From assembly GCF_024713945.1 (NCBI RefSeq), contig NC_134686.1:2690001-2754000 (forward strand): a stretch of DNA of 64,000 nucleotides, read 5' to 3'. Position 1 is the stretch's first letter. Each line of letters starts with the position of its first letter. Under the pieces are notes generated by a model that was not told the DNA's origin, searched no databases, and saw only the letters and a list, made by a program, of their open reading frames with translations. Source of the stretch: Dermatophagoides farinae (taxonomy: Eukaryota; Arthropoda; Arachnida; Sarcoptiformes; Pyroglyphidae). Position numbers and translations under genes: made by a program. Shown here in pieces: positions 47,426-59,366 of this stretch.

Positions 47426-47777
47426 TTTTTTTTATATCAACAAAATAAAATAAAAATCTGATGATTTTGTCATTGTTTGATTGTCTCGACCATCAGATGG
47501 CAGGATTTCCCGTTCAACAGTGTTCGAATCGAAAATTGCCACAATAATAACTCTGTAAAATGACAAATGGAAATTTTTATTTTGTTCTGCCCCACAATCA
47601 TCAAGATTAATGATATTTGTGTCGACCGAAATGAAAAACATTCATCAATTATTATCGTTTGAATATCGAAAAAAATATCTAATGATGTTATTCATTAAAT
47701 TAATTAACGCCCATCGATTATTCGGTAAACTGTGATCAATCTATGTTTTCATTCATTCATTCTAATCATTTTGTTTC
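47426..47777. promoter_or_regulatory. Divergent promoter region, MTG1 / ZO-1
   Basis: 352 bp between start codons facing away from each other. The small open frame across it on the minus strand has no family resemblance. No named element is seen. Confidence 0.4.
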
Positions 47778-50700
47778 ATGATAATCATGTTTAGACGATT
47801 TTATTGTAAAATTTTCTCTTCAGAACAACGATCCCGACGACGAACATCTTCGATGATGAAAAAGAAACGAAAAACCGAGCCAACAAGGAAAAAGGAAAAA
47901 CAATCATTATCATCATCATCCAGTTTATTGATGAAAGGATCTTCCAAATCTGGCAATGTACCAACAGGTCATAATAGCTATCGACAATCTAATTCGGTCA
48001 CTCCTTTAAACAAAAAACGATCATCATCATCATCATCAAGGATTAAAAGTCGCTGTGACCATCATGACGATCATTTGAATGCAAATAAAAATGATGAGCA
48101 TTCAAAACGATCGCGACGAACAAATTCATTGCCTAAAAGTAATGATAAATCTAAAAATGGATCAAAAACCTACGACAACAAAAATGACAATGGCAATCAT
48201 ATGTTTAAACATAATGTATCCAATTGGTTAACAAATTTTAACCATTTACATTCGCATACATGTCAAGATGGCCAGGACGAAAAACAAAACAACATCCAAA
48301 CGATTATACAATCACCGAAAAACAGAAACCCAGATAATGATCAATCGAATCGTGGACATGGTGGTCATTACATTCCATCTTCATTGCCATCTCGCAATGG
48401 TGGACGTGAATCGTTTATTCAGGTTCAAAATTTTGGTCAACAATTGTGGCCACATCAAGAACGACAAGTTCAACAACAACGGCAACAAATTGTTCGACCA
48501 TTCGGCCAAATCGATGCCAATGGCTATGTGAAGACAACTCTAACAAAATCATTAGGTCCACCACTGCCATTATCGTCATGGTCATTGTGCCACCCCGAAT
48601 ATAATCGTCGACAACAACAACCTAGTATTAATAGATCCGGTCTAATGGTAGAACGACATAAACATCAACCATTGCCGTTTACTTCTACTACTACGAACAT
48701 GGATCAATCCATTCCATATTCATTAGTAAGTATTATTTTATCAATCGATCGATGTATCATTTTTCAATATTACGACAAATGAGTGATTGTGTGAATGATA
48801 ATGATGATAATGAGAAAGATACATACAAACAATTATTCAAGTAAATCGGGCATGTTATTGTCTTTTTCCTTATAGAAATCTACAATTCATTAGTGATCAC
48901 TGATCTTGATAGATAGGTCATGCATTCATTTTTTTCTGATTTAACTTGTTAATTAATCAATAATGCATAGAAAATTATTGATTTGAATTATTGATAATCA
49001 ATGACCAATAACTCAATATGAATTCATTATTATTAACGGTTAATTATGTTGAAGTATTTTTTAACATTCAATTTCCGTATACATTTATTGATCAAGTTGA
49101 CCATGGCCATCATATTTCGATTTATCAATGAAAAAAGGAGAAACTTTCTCTTATCTAAATCATGACCTTGTTTCATTTTATTCTCTTTATAAATATCTTC
49201 ATTTCATTCGTTTTTGAGGAGCCGAATCATTTTGCCAAAAAAAAAACAACGATGGATGTATGATAAGATATCAACCACAAAACATGGACTTGATCTTGTT
49301 GTGTATTACATTCAGCTGTTTGTGTAGCTTGAATCATCGAAAGCGAAAATGAAAAACAAGTTCGATGCCAAAGTTCGGGCTAGAATCAATGAACAGGCGA
49401 CTTGAATTTTTGATATAAGAATTATATGGTTCGAACATTGCTTTTTTTTCATTTATTAAACCACATGAACAACCACCACCATTACAATAATATCAACAAG
49501 AATCATATCATCGACTGATGGTATCACTTGGTCTCGCCCAATTCATCTATGCTTGGAATTTGTCGAGACAAACTAAACCAAATTGATCGACCGGCGGCTA
49601 TACAGGTATATTAGCCAATATATTCGTGATGGTGATGGTGATGGTGGTGGTGGTTGTGATGCAGGTGTTATTCACAAGATGGACGAGGACCTGTTTCATG
49701 GCTTTATTGTAGCTAATGGTAATATGTGTGAATGAATGAAATAGAAAACCTCCCCTTGTTTTTGTGTATAAACACAAACACATGCAGTGGACATATATGT
49801 ACAAACAACGAGAACTGGTCTTGGGTCTTTGATTATTTTCTTTGTTCGATTTTTTTTTTTTTTTTTTTGAAAAACATTTTTCTCCGCCATCGTCTTGGTT
49901 GTTGTCTTGGGTCTTGTCATATAGTCAAGTATTGAATTGAACATTTTCAATTTCATTTCTTGCAATGGGAAAAAATTTTCTTTATTTTTTCCATCAATGA
50001 TCAAAGACTGACATAGAGTTCAAAAAAGAGAGAGAGATTGAAAACTATAGTTTGGTTGGTCGTTTGGTCTGTGTGTGTTACCACTGTTCACATCGGCAGC
50101 GGCGGCGGCTACAACAACAACAACAACAAGTGAACTTTTTTCATTTGTTCAATATCATTACATTCCTTCTTTTTATTTCAGTCTATATTTCTTGTTCAAA
50201 GTTGCCCTCTCTCTCTCACTGCATTCTCTTGTCTGACTTTTGGACACGATTTTTTTTTTTTTGGCCAAAGACGATTGGCGAGAAACCATAGATTTGTTCG
50301 TTTCTGATTATTGCAATCGAATGATTATGCATTGGACATGCAGCCATATTTCAGCAATGATTTTTTTTTCGTTGTTGTTGTTCAATTCTAACAACAACAA
50401 CAACAACAACAACAATTTTTCACTGCATTGTCTTTGATCATCATCATCATGAATTAAGTGTCTAAATGTGTATGTGTGTTTGCTTTCAACACAAAACAAA
50501 TATCTATATGCTGTTTTCCATCATCGGTAAACATTGAAACATTCCAAAGGATATTAAAAAAAAAAATCTCATTCATTCAAATTTAACACCGTATTGACGG
50601 TGTTGATCATGATGATGATGATGATGATTTTGATTGTCCACTTGTAGCGTCCATTCTCTTGTTATGATATTTTTTTCAATCATCATTCATTATAATTAAA

Positions 50701-53700
50701 ACGTTTTCTGCTTGTCAATTTCATTGTGCATGTTTGTGTGTGTATAATTGATTGTCATCATAATAATAAATGACATTTTTTTCGACAAATGTGACATATG
50801 ACATATGACATATTATTATTATTATTTATTATAATTTGTTCTGTTCTGATTTCACCACAATTCAAATATGAAATTACCAATCAATGTAAGCCAGTTGTTG
50901 ATTGTATTGAATTTTGTTCATTACCATTTAATCTAATTGATGATTTGATAATTAATGAATAGGGAGGTGAACGTGTTGGCTGGGAATATCATGACATAAC
51001 ATTATCCCGTGTACCTGTGTATGGATTCGGTATAGCGGTCAGTGGTGGCCGTGATAATCCTCATTTCATGAATGGCGATCCATCCATTGCCATATCTGAT
51101 GTGCTGAAAGCTGGACCAGCCGAAGGAAAATTATTGTAAGTTTCTTATCGTTTCAAATATTACTGAAATGAATCGAAAAATTCAATTCATAAAATTCAGG
51201 GTCAATGACAGAGTGATCAGTGCAAATGGTATATCATTGGAAAATGTTGACTATAGCCAAGCGATTCATGTGTTACGTGAATGCGGCAATACAGTCAATC
51301 TATTGATCAAACGACGTGCATTGATTTCGACAATGAATTCTACCCATTTTTCATCAGTAAATGATGCCAACAATAATAATCTGATTAAAATTACATTGAC
51401 CAAGAATAGTAAAAAAGAAGGTGAGCATTATTATTGGATGATGGATATTTACTTAAATAATCCAATGAAATCTTCAGATTTAGGCATTGTACTTGGCTGT
51501 AAAATTTTTATTAAAGAAATTGTTAATCGAAATCTAACCACGAATGGTGACAAAGAAAATCACCTACAAGAAGGCGATGTTATCCAAAAGGTATTTGATT
51601 CAAAATTATTCAATATAGTAGTATTTATTATCATAATTGACTTGATGATTTTTGATTCAGATAAACAATACAAATGTTGAAAATTTATCGCTAAAAGAAG
51701 CAAAGAAATTATTGGATAACTGCAAAGATAAATTAACATTAGTTGTTCGACGTGATATGATGATAAATCAGAATTTTCTTAATGAAAATAGAAATTACAT
51801 TAATGGCCATAGTCGAAGCAATAGTGGCATATCGAACATGTTTCGACAACAACATCAACATCTAACACAGAAATGGCCACAAAATGGATATGAATCATCA
51901 GCACAATCACCATTGCCCAATACATCGCTTTCGAATAATAATGAACTGGCCAATGATAATGTTAATCATGGCCAATCACCATACAATTCATCCAGTATAG
52001 CCACTATGGCCAATAGTCGATCCACTAATGGTTGGAGCAATCAAAATCTATATGTTCAGCCACCAACCCGAATGAATGATTCATCATTGATTAATGGCAA
52101 TCATGATACTACGAGAAATCGTGAACTGATTAATGGCAATATAGATCATTGTGAACCGTCATCCACTAGCAGTATGAATACATCCGAAACAGTCATATCT
52201 CCAACGGCCAAATTATCTTATCGTCCTTTGCCACAAAAACCAACGGCCACTACATCCTCATCGTCATCAATACAATTAGGTGAAACAACTGAATCTACAA
52301 ATACGAATATGGTGACAACATCATCGAATGTGAATTCGAATCCCGAAACAGTTGTCGATCAAGAAATAAGTTTGATTCCAAAAACGCAAATAAACAATGA
52401 AATTCGATATATTGCATTCCAGAAAGAAGGAAGTGTTGGCATACGATTGACCGGAGGTAATGAAGTTGGAATTTTCGTGACTGCAGTACAGCCCGGTAGT
52501 CCGGCATATCAACAAGGATTACAGGTGGCAGATAAAATCCTGAAAGCCAACAATGTTGATATGAAAGATTTTACTCGTGAAGAAGCTGTACTTTATCTGT
52601 TACGAATAAAAGATCGAATCGAGCTTTATGTACAGAATTGCAAAGAGGAATATGAGAATATTGTTGCCAAACAAAAAGGTGATTCATTCTACATTCGTGT
52701 TCATTTCAACTATGATAGTGAAGGAAAAGGAGAACTCAGTTTCCATGATGGTGACGTTTTTCATGTTGTCGATACATTATTCAATGGTGTAGTTGGATCC
52801 TGGTTTGTTTATCGACTTGGCCGTAATAATCAGGAAATTCAGAAAGGTTCCATACCCAACAAAAGCCGTGCCGATGAATTGGCAACCGAACAGCGATTGG
52901 AAAATCGTTCGAAAAAATCCAATTCAGGAACCGATGATTTAAGCATAACCGAAACCGGTAGTAGTCGAAGAAGTAATTTTTTCAAACGTCGTCGCAGTGC
53001 ACGAAGATCAAAATCACTTTGTCGTGAAAATTGGGAAGATATTTTATTTGGTGATGCTAATTCAAAATTTCAGGCCTATGAACGTGTTGCACTTAGGCAT
53101 CCTGGATTCGTACGGCCGGTCATATTTTTTGGTCCATTAGCCGATATTGCTCGCGAAAAACTACTACGAGATTATCCGGATAAATTTGAATCACCACAAT
53201 CGATGAATAGTTCGAATGAAGAATCGACAAAGAATTCAAAATTGAACAACTCGGGAATCGTGCGATTATCGGCAATCAAAGAGATTATTGAACATGGAAA
53301 GCATGCCTTGTTAGACATAACTCCATCCGCTGTTGATCGATTAAATTATGCTCAATTCTATCCGATCGTCATATTTATGCGTGTCGAAAATAAATCGATC
53401 GTCAAAGAATTGAGAAATCGTTCTTCCACAAAAAACACCGTGCATCGAAGTTCACGTAAATTATTTGAACAATCAATCAAATTGGAAAAAATATGGCATC
53501 ATGTCTTTACCTTCGTCCATTACATTGACAAGCGGTGGTGATTTATGGTATAAAAAATTACGTGAAATCATTGACAAACAACAGACCCAAAATGTATGGA
53601 TGTCCGAATTTAAACCCGACGAATCCATTTCGGATGATTTTCTATTTCCGATGAATTCCATTTCTCGTCTTAGTTATGCATCATCACCAGAAAGTGATCT

Positions 53701-56700
53701 TGATATCTCAATGAATGATGGCAAAATGGATGATGATGATGACAATGAAAACCGTGATAAAGACAAGGACGGTGGTTTCCTATCATCGACCAGTGGTGGT
53801 CGATTGGCTAAATCTTCTAGCGATCCAAGTCTGGCAAAAATTGATCCTGCCTCAACGACAGCAGAAACGATGGTTTCGTTTGAAACTAACACACCGAAAG
53901 CTGATGAAACAAAATCTATAGAAAATCAATCAACAATGCCCATTAAGAATGATCAACAATCACCATCATCACCAAACAACAAACAGATTCCTTTACATTT
54001 ATTGCTTAAAAAAGAATTGACCAAAAATAATTCATTCCAAAAACGTATGGAACAACAACAACAAATTGATAATATTCCGATTACTGAATATCCAACACTT
54101 AAGCTGGGCGACACTCAATCAATGTCATTGGATCGAACTGCAGTGGGTGTGAATGCTGAATCTCCATTACCTCCACCACCGCCGTTCCCTCCTTTGCCTC
54201 AACCAGCTACTTCGAATTCATCAAAACTTGCTGTCGAAATTCCACCACGAATCGATCGAAATTCCAAACCATCACGATTTCGATCAGCTCATGAACGATT
54301 ATTTGGCTCAAGTAGTAGTTCCAAAGCAACACAGCCAGCACCACCTTTACCGCCACCAACCTCTGTTGCTTCATCGGTTCATAATGGTAGCAATGGACAT
54401 CAATATGATGATTCGGATTATATCAATACAACTGTTTTCGAATATGCTACGGATAAGCTGCAAAAGATTGAACAATCAGTCGATCAACATATGATGGAAC
54501 AAAAAAACAGCGTGTTGCCTCGTACTACTGGATCATTTATAAATGATCCATACAAATTCACTCGTAGTGCAGCTCAGTCAGTACAACCGAAACCATCCAG
54601 TTTAGAACGAACAAAAAAGCCGCTTCCTCCACCTCTTCCTGCTCCAGCAAACGGCAAAACTGAATCACCCGGATATCTTCAACATCCGACTAAAACTCCT
54701 CCTTCACCACCACCAAAACCGAAACTAAACAATCATTCATTGCAATATCAGATGAATGCGATGACTTTGAATGACAATCGACAACAAATGCTTAATAATG
54801 GTAGTAAACCATACATGTCGACAACAAGCATGATGCATGATCGAAATCATCAACAAGGATATGGTGATTATGACAATATGCCACCACTCTACCCACTTAA
54901 AGTGCCACCGAAAAGAGCTTTGAATACGGTGGCCACAAATTCATCTGAAATGTCAAATGGGCCACCTGGTTATTACCAATCACTACCACATTCGTCTTAT
55001 CATCATGGCTATCCGACATCAAAAGACCACTCCATTCATCAACGATATTCATCACATGCTGAAACCATATCGAATTTTATCAATGGTACAACCACCTATA
55101 ACAATACAGATATGAATGGTAATTTAAATATGAAGTAAGTTGTCATTTTATTTTTTGATCGATTGTTTTATTAATCTAATTATTCTTTATAACCTCAAAT
55201 AGAGACAGAACGGCTTATATCGATTCGATGCAAGGAGTTAAAGCGAACAAAGTGGCTGTTCATATGGATCCAAGTGCCAATCATTATAATCATTCTCAAC
55301 CAAATTATGACAATCTTTGTTATCCATCGTCGTCTGGTCTGTACATGAATTCGACAGCGAATTATATGCCACCACCACCACCGTTGCCACAGCAGCAGCC
55401 AAATGATAATACATATCTGAATTTTCCATTTAATGTTCGAACATTCGAAAATCCAGTAGGCTATGATCATCATGGACCGATGGCATCTTCAATGATGAAT
55501 GATATGAATGGTCATAATGGACAGCCATCACCTTTACCACCTCCTCCACCATTACCAACATATTCTCGTAGCAATAATCCAACACCAAATATTGTACAAC
55601 CGATTCCTCAACAGGCCAGACAATCTGGTCTTTATTTAGATCTATCTTCGAATCGTGAGAATCGAGGCAGTGCATTCGAACTTTATCAACGCAAGCCAAT
55701 GGATACATCATCGGCACGTATATCGACTACCACACCTGGTTCTCCAATGTTTCACGGTCTACCTCCTCCGCCACCATTGTTGCCAGTTAATGACTTCAAG
55801 TAAGCCACTTCGATCTATTGTTATAGTTTTTTTTCCTATCTTATCAGATCGATTCGAATGTATTAGCCAATGATGAATAATATATTGATTTTGTCCGAAA
55901 TAAATTAATCTTTCAATATTCAAAATTTCTTTGTTGTATTATTTTGATGTTGCATGTGTGTTTCCTTTTTCACTTTCCTTTCTCTTATGAAATGAATAGC
56001 TAATTCTCTTGATATTTTCATCATTTTTTCTGGGTTATTCTTTTTTTTGGGTTCTTTTTCTGGTTGCGGGAAATGGGAAATTGGTATTGCAAATAAAGCC
56101 TTGCAAACATGTACACCAACATAGACGAAATCAATTCGTCGTCACAATCATCATCGATTACACGATTTGCTCGTGGTACTGGTGGTGGTGGTGATAATAA
56201 TACCTTTTGGAATGGTAACAGTAATGGTAGTGGAGCGAAATCAATGGATCAATCGACTGTAATTGCAACAGCACGTGGTATATTTGGATCCGAAGGCGGC
56301 TCATTAGTGTCGGCCGAAACTGGTGTCAGCATAATAATACCTCCACATGCTATACCTGAAGGTGTTACACAGGAAATCTATTTTAAGGTTTGTGAAGATA
56401 ACAAATTGGCACCTCCACTTGATCGTAACTTGGGTTAGTATTCATTACACAATCTCATTATCAATGATGATACTAAATTGTGGATAATATCTATTAGGTG
56501 AAACTTTACTCAGTCCAACTGTGATGTGTGGTCCTCATGGGCTACGTTTCAACATTCCAATCGAACTTCGTCTACCACATTGTGCCATTGTTAATCCGGA
56601 AAGTTGGTCATTCGCACTCAAATCAAGTGATATTAACAACGGTAAGTTTCACACTATATTAATATATTATTTTGATTCAATTTGAAAAAAAAAATTTGAT

Positions 56701-56811
56701 GCAGGCGAACCAACTGGCTGGCGAAACATTTCATTAAACAATGAATGCGATCGAATCAATGCAAACAATTTCAATGAACAATTTGTCTCTGTTTTGGTTG
56801 ATCATTTTTAA
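47778..56811 (+). CDS. pyd: Tight/septate-junction MAGUK scaffold ZO-1 (Polychaetoid), with one apparent frameshift
   Basis: A junction scaffold linking membrane proteins to actin. Exons: 47778-48725, 50963-51135, 51200-51590, 51661-55134, 55203-55799, 56099-56433, 56498-56641 and 56705-56811. All phases close to about 2055 aa if one base is removed near 53505-53520. Order: basic Ser/Gln-rich N-terminus (1-316); PDZ1 (about 320-405, [19 protein letters not shown]); PDZ2 (about 430-527); PDZ3 (about 750-830); SH3 (about 840-915, [17 protein letters not shown]); guanylate-kinase-like domain (about 960-1150); a long Pro-rich tail ([19 protein letters not shown]); and a C-terminal ZU5 domain (about 1917-2025, [19 protein letters not shown]). 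Conserved sequence changes frame after WHHVFTFV and resumes at [11 protein letters not shown]; no intron fits. The exon 6 acceptor (AATAAAG) is weak, and the N-terminal exon and start are inferred from phase only. Confidence 0.93.
48726..50962 (+). other. 2.2-kb intron of ZO-1
   Basis: The longest intron of this gene. It contains poly-T tracts (about 49850-49868, 50249-50262), GTT/AAC runs (50368-50414), a GGT run (about 49627-49653) and an 8-bp-stem hairpin (AACACCGT/ACGGTGTT at 50585-50604). It may carry alternative first exons or regulatory sites, as scaffold genes of this kind often have alternative promoters, but none is evident. Confidence 0.7.
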
Positions 56812-56908
56812 TAAATCAATATTAATCAATTATTTTATATTATATGATGATTATTCAACGAAAAAATTATCAACACACATTTAATTTGATTTAAATTACA
56901 ACATTCGG

Positions 56909-57628
56909 TCAAGAACAACAACTTGTACTTGTCGTATGGACATTACCATTACCATCATCATCATCATAAATGGTATGATGTAGTTTAAAAGCTCCAGCAT
57001 TGGCTGAATATGCTCCAACAGCCAATTTTTCACTTATATCTGACCACATTTCCTGGATATTTTCATTGGTTTTGGCACTAATTTGAAAGAATCCATTTAT
57101 TTTAGGAAATTGTTCGACGAATAATTCAATATCTTCATCGCTCACTTGACGTTGATGTTTTAGGTCGGATTTATTTGCAATTAAAAATATTTTTGCATTC
57201 TCTGCCATACTCAATATTTCGAGCAGATGATGTGATACACTATGAAATGTTTCCAATGAACTCATATCGAACACTAATAAAGCAGCTTCAGAAAATTTAT
57301 AATACGAATTGGTTATACTAGCCACACGTTCCAATCCACCAGTATCCCAAAGTTGAATTTTAATCTTACGAAATCCATTGCTACTATGTACTTCGAAATC
57401 ACGGCTGTATTGATCCAATCCTGTAACAAACTCAATGCATTATTAACAAACAAACAGAAAAAAAACGTCACAAAACTTACCAAGTGTAGATTGTCTTGTT
57501 TGAGTGCGCGATAATTTCGATGTATCAATGAATGTATCGTTTAGAAATCTTCGAAATATTGATGTTTTTCCAACACCATAATCACCGCAGAGAATAATTT
57601 TGAATTCGGGTATGGCTATGGCTGTCAT
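56909..57628 (-). CDS. Rab-like small GTPase with DTGG switch II motif
   Basis: Exons 57481-57628 and 56909-57420, with a 60-nt intron, give 219 aa. GTPase motifs: G1 GDYGVGKTSIFRRF (about 15-28), G3 LWDTGGLERVASITNSYY, G4 ANKSDLK and G5 SAKTNENIQEMW. The C-terminus TSTSCCS has a double cysteine suited to geranylgeranylation, so membrane-vesicle trafficking is the expected role. The switch II sequence is DTGGLER where Rabs have DTAGQER; the Gln that helps hydrolysis in most Rabs is Leu here, so slow intrinsic GTP hydrolysis is possible. FKIILCGDYGVGKTS and the STLGLDQYSRDF junction look like a conserved but unusual Rab subfamily that I cannot name. It converges on ZO-1 (about 100 bp). Confidence 0.85.
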
Positions 57629-58008
57629 ATTGTTGTTGTACGAATCACATCATATCATATGAATATATGAAAAAAGTTAGACTTAGAGATATGGAAATCA
57701 ATGAGATCATTAAACTTTTGTTGAATACGTTTTTGGACTTTTATCAAAAAAAAAAAAAAATTTTTTTCCATTGAAATGACAGTATCAACAAACACTGCCA
57801 AGACCATCAATCAATCCCCAACAAACAAAACTTGGAAAATGGCCCATAGGTGGCGTTACCGTAAATTTTAATTGTGAGAAAAATTTTTTGATTATATTAA
57901 GTTTGGTTATTATCAGAGTTTAAAAGAATATATAAGATACTAATATTCGAAACGATTAAATTAATATAATAATATAATATAATAGTATTATAAATATAAA
58001 AAATCAAA
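57629..58008. promoter_or_regulatory. Gap between Rab-like gene and BDP1
   Basis: 380 bp, AT-rich, with poly-A and poly-T runs next to each other at about 57746-57766. It should hold the Rab-like promoter and the BDP1 3' untranslated region; nothing else is seen. Confidence 0.4.
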
Positions 58009-58887
58009 TCAAATTTCAGTGACAGTCACATCGACAATTTCTGTTTCAGCATCAGATGATGATGCGCAATCATTATCATGTTTTTTAGCAACATTTTCAA
58101 CATTCCCTACATCGTCGATTGGCTTAAGTTTTGAACGATTTCGTAATGATTTATACAATATTTTATCAACATAATCACGGTTATTTTTTTCTTCACGTTT
58201 AAATTTCTGTTTCAATTGTTTACGATCACGATCACTTTCTTTATAGAAAACGGCCTTCATTAAACTGAAATCAGTGCCCACAATTTCTAACGCTGTATAG
58301 AATGATGATGTTTCTTCGGTGCTCCAAATACTTCGTGGACGTTCATGTCGACGGAATGAATTGTAAGTAGTAGATGATTTTAATTTCATTACTGGTTTAT
58401 CATTCTGCAAATTGGTTTGTGAATCTGATTTATTGACAACAATGTTGCCTTTTTCATCGATAGTCAACATGCCATCGGTGTTGGATGGAATGTCAATCTT
58501 TTCCGAATGAGTACTACTGCTACTTGATGTAATCTCTTGTTTGTCCACTGATTGATCAGCAATCGGCATATCAGCAATTGGTATATTCAACTGTTGAATA
58601 TCATCGATAACTTTATCCTTGTTGCTACTTTGATCTGAACTAATTGAACTGGAACGACTCGAAGATGTTCGACGTTTGATCGATGGAGATGATGGTGTCT
58701 TTGGAGATGCAATCGATGTCTCATTCTGCTGTTCTTCATGTAATTCACGATTCTCTTTCTGAAATATAGTCTCTGGTGGATTGTAGAACAATAATTCTCG
58801 TAATGGTAGCTGTTCTCGGTCAGAATTTATTTTATTTAATGTTCGACGACGTTTTCGAACCGGTTGTTCCGGTTTTATAAAAGACAT
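58009..58887 (-). CDS. BDP1: TFIIIB subunit B'' (BDP1), short form
   Basis: BDP1 joins TBP and BRF on RNA polymerase III promoters and helps open the DNA. A single open exon gives 292 aa. The SANT/Myb domain (about residues 183-237) reads RPRSIWSTEETSSFYTALEI and VGTDFSLMKAVF, then DRKQLKQKFKREEKNN, a close match to the BDP1 signature (W..E....FY.AL...GTDF.....F..R.RKQLK.KFKREEK). Near the N-terminus, LPLRELLFYNPPE matches the conserved motif upstream of the SANT domain. The protein is much shorter than vertebrate BDP1, which has a long repeat-rich tail, and nearer the minimal core. The linker between motifs is Ser-rich. Confidence 0.88.
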   Translation of the reverse strand: MSFIKPEQPVRKRRRTLNKINSDREQLPLRELLFYNPPETIFQKENRELHEEQQNETSIASPKTPSSPSIKRRTSSSRSSSISSDQSSNKDKVIDDIQQLNIPIADMPIADQSVDKQEITSSSSSTHSEKIDIPSNTDGMLTIDEKGNIVVNKSDSQTNLQNDKPVMKLKSSTTYNSFRRHERPRSIWSTEETSSFYTALEIVGTDFSLMKAVFYKESDRDRKQLKQKFKREEKNNRDYVDKILYKSLRNRSKLKPIDDVGNVENVAKKHDNDCASSSDAETEIVDVTVTEI

Positions 58888-59366
58888 AGATGAGATTGAT
58901 GATAAGTCTAACTATAAACTTTGAATGTATGATTTTTTCAAATTTATTTTTATAATAACCAGTAAAAATTCATGCAAGAATGACAAATATTTTGGGTGAG
59001 TACAAAATAAAAATTGACGCAATTTTGGTTCTGTATACATGGGGTGGTGTTGTACTCGTCATATACATTGTAATATACCATTGATTTTAATTTATCAATC
59101 ACTAGATGGCGCACATGGATTTTATTTATTTTTTTTAATTTATTAAAATTCCATTCAAATCATCAATCATCAGTCATCGATCATCAAATCATTTATGATC
59201 ACTAATCAAATGAATAATAATGACAAATTCATTTATTAAATATAATATGATGATTAACAATTACTAATTTTTATTTTTAATTTTGATTGATAATATTATG
59301 ACTATTTTTTTCAAATAAAAATGGATGGCTGAATGTATGAATTGATTAATTAATTATATTAATGAT
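58888..59366. other. Gap between BDP1 and SKOR
   Basis: 479 bp, AT-rich, holding the BDP1 promoter and the SKOR 3' untranslated region. No other feature is recognised. Confidence 0.5.
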
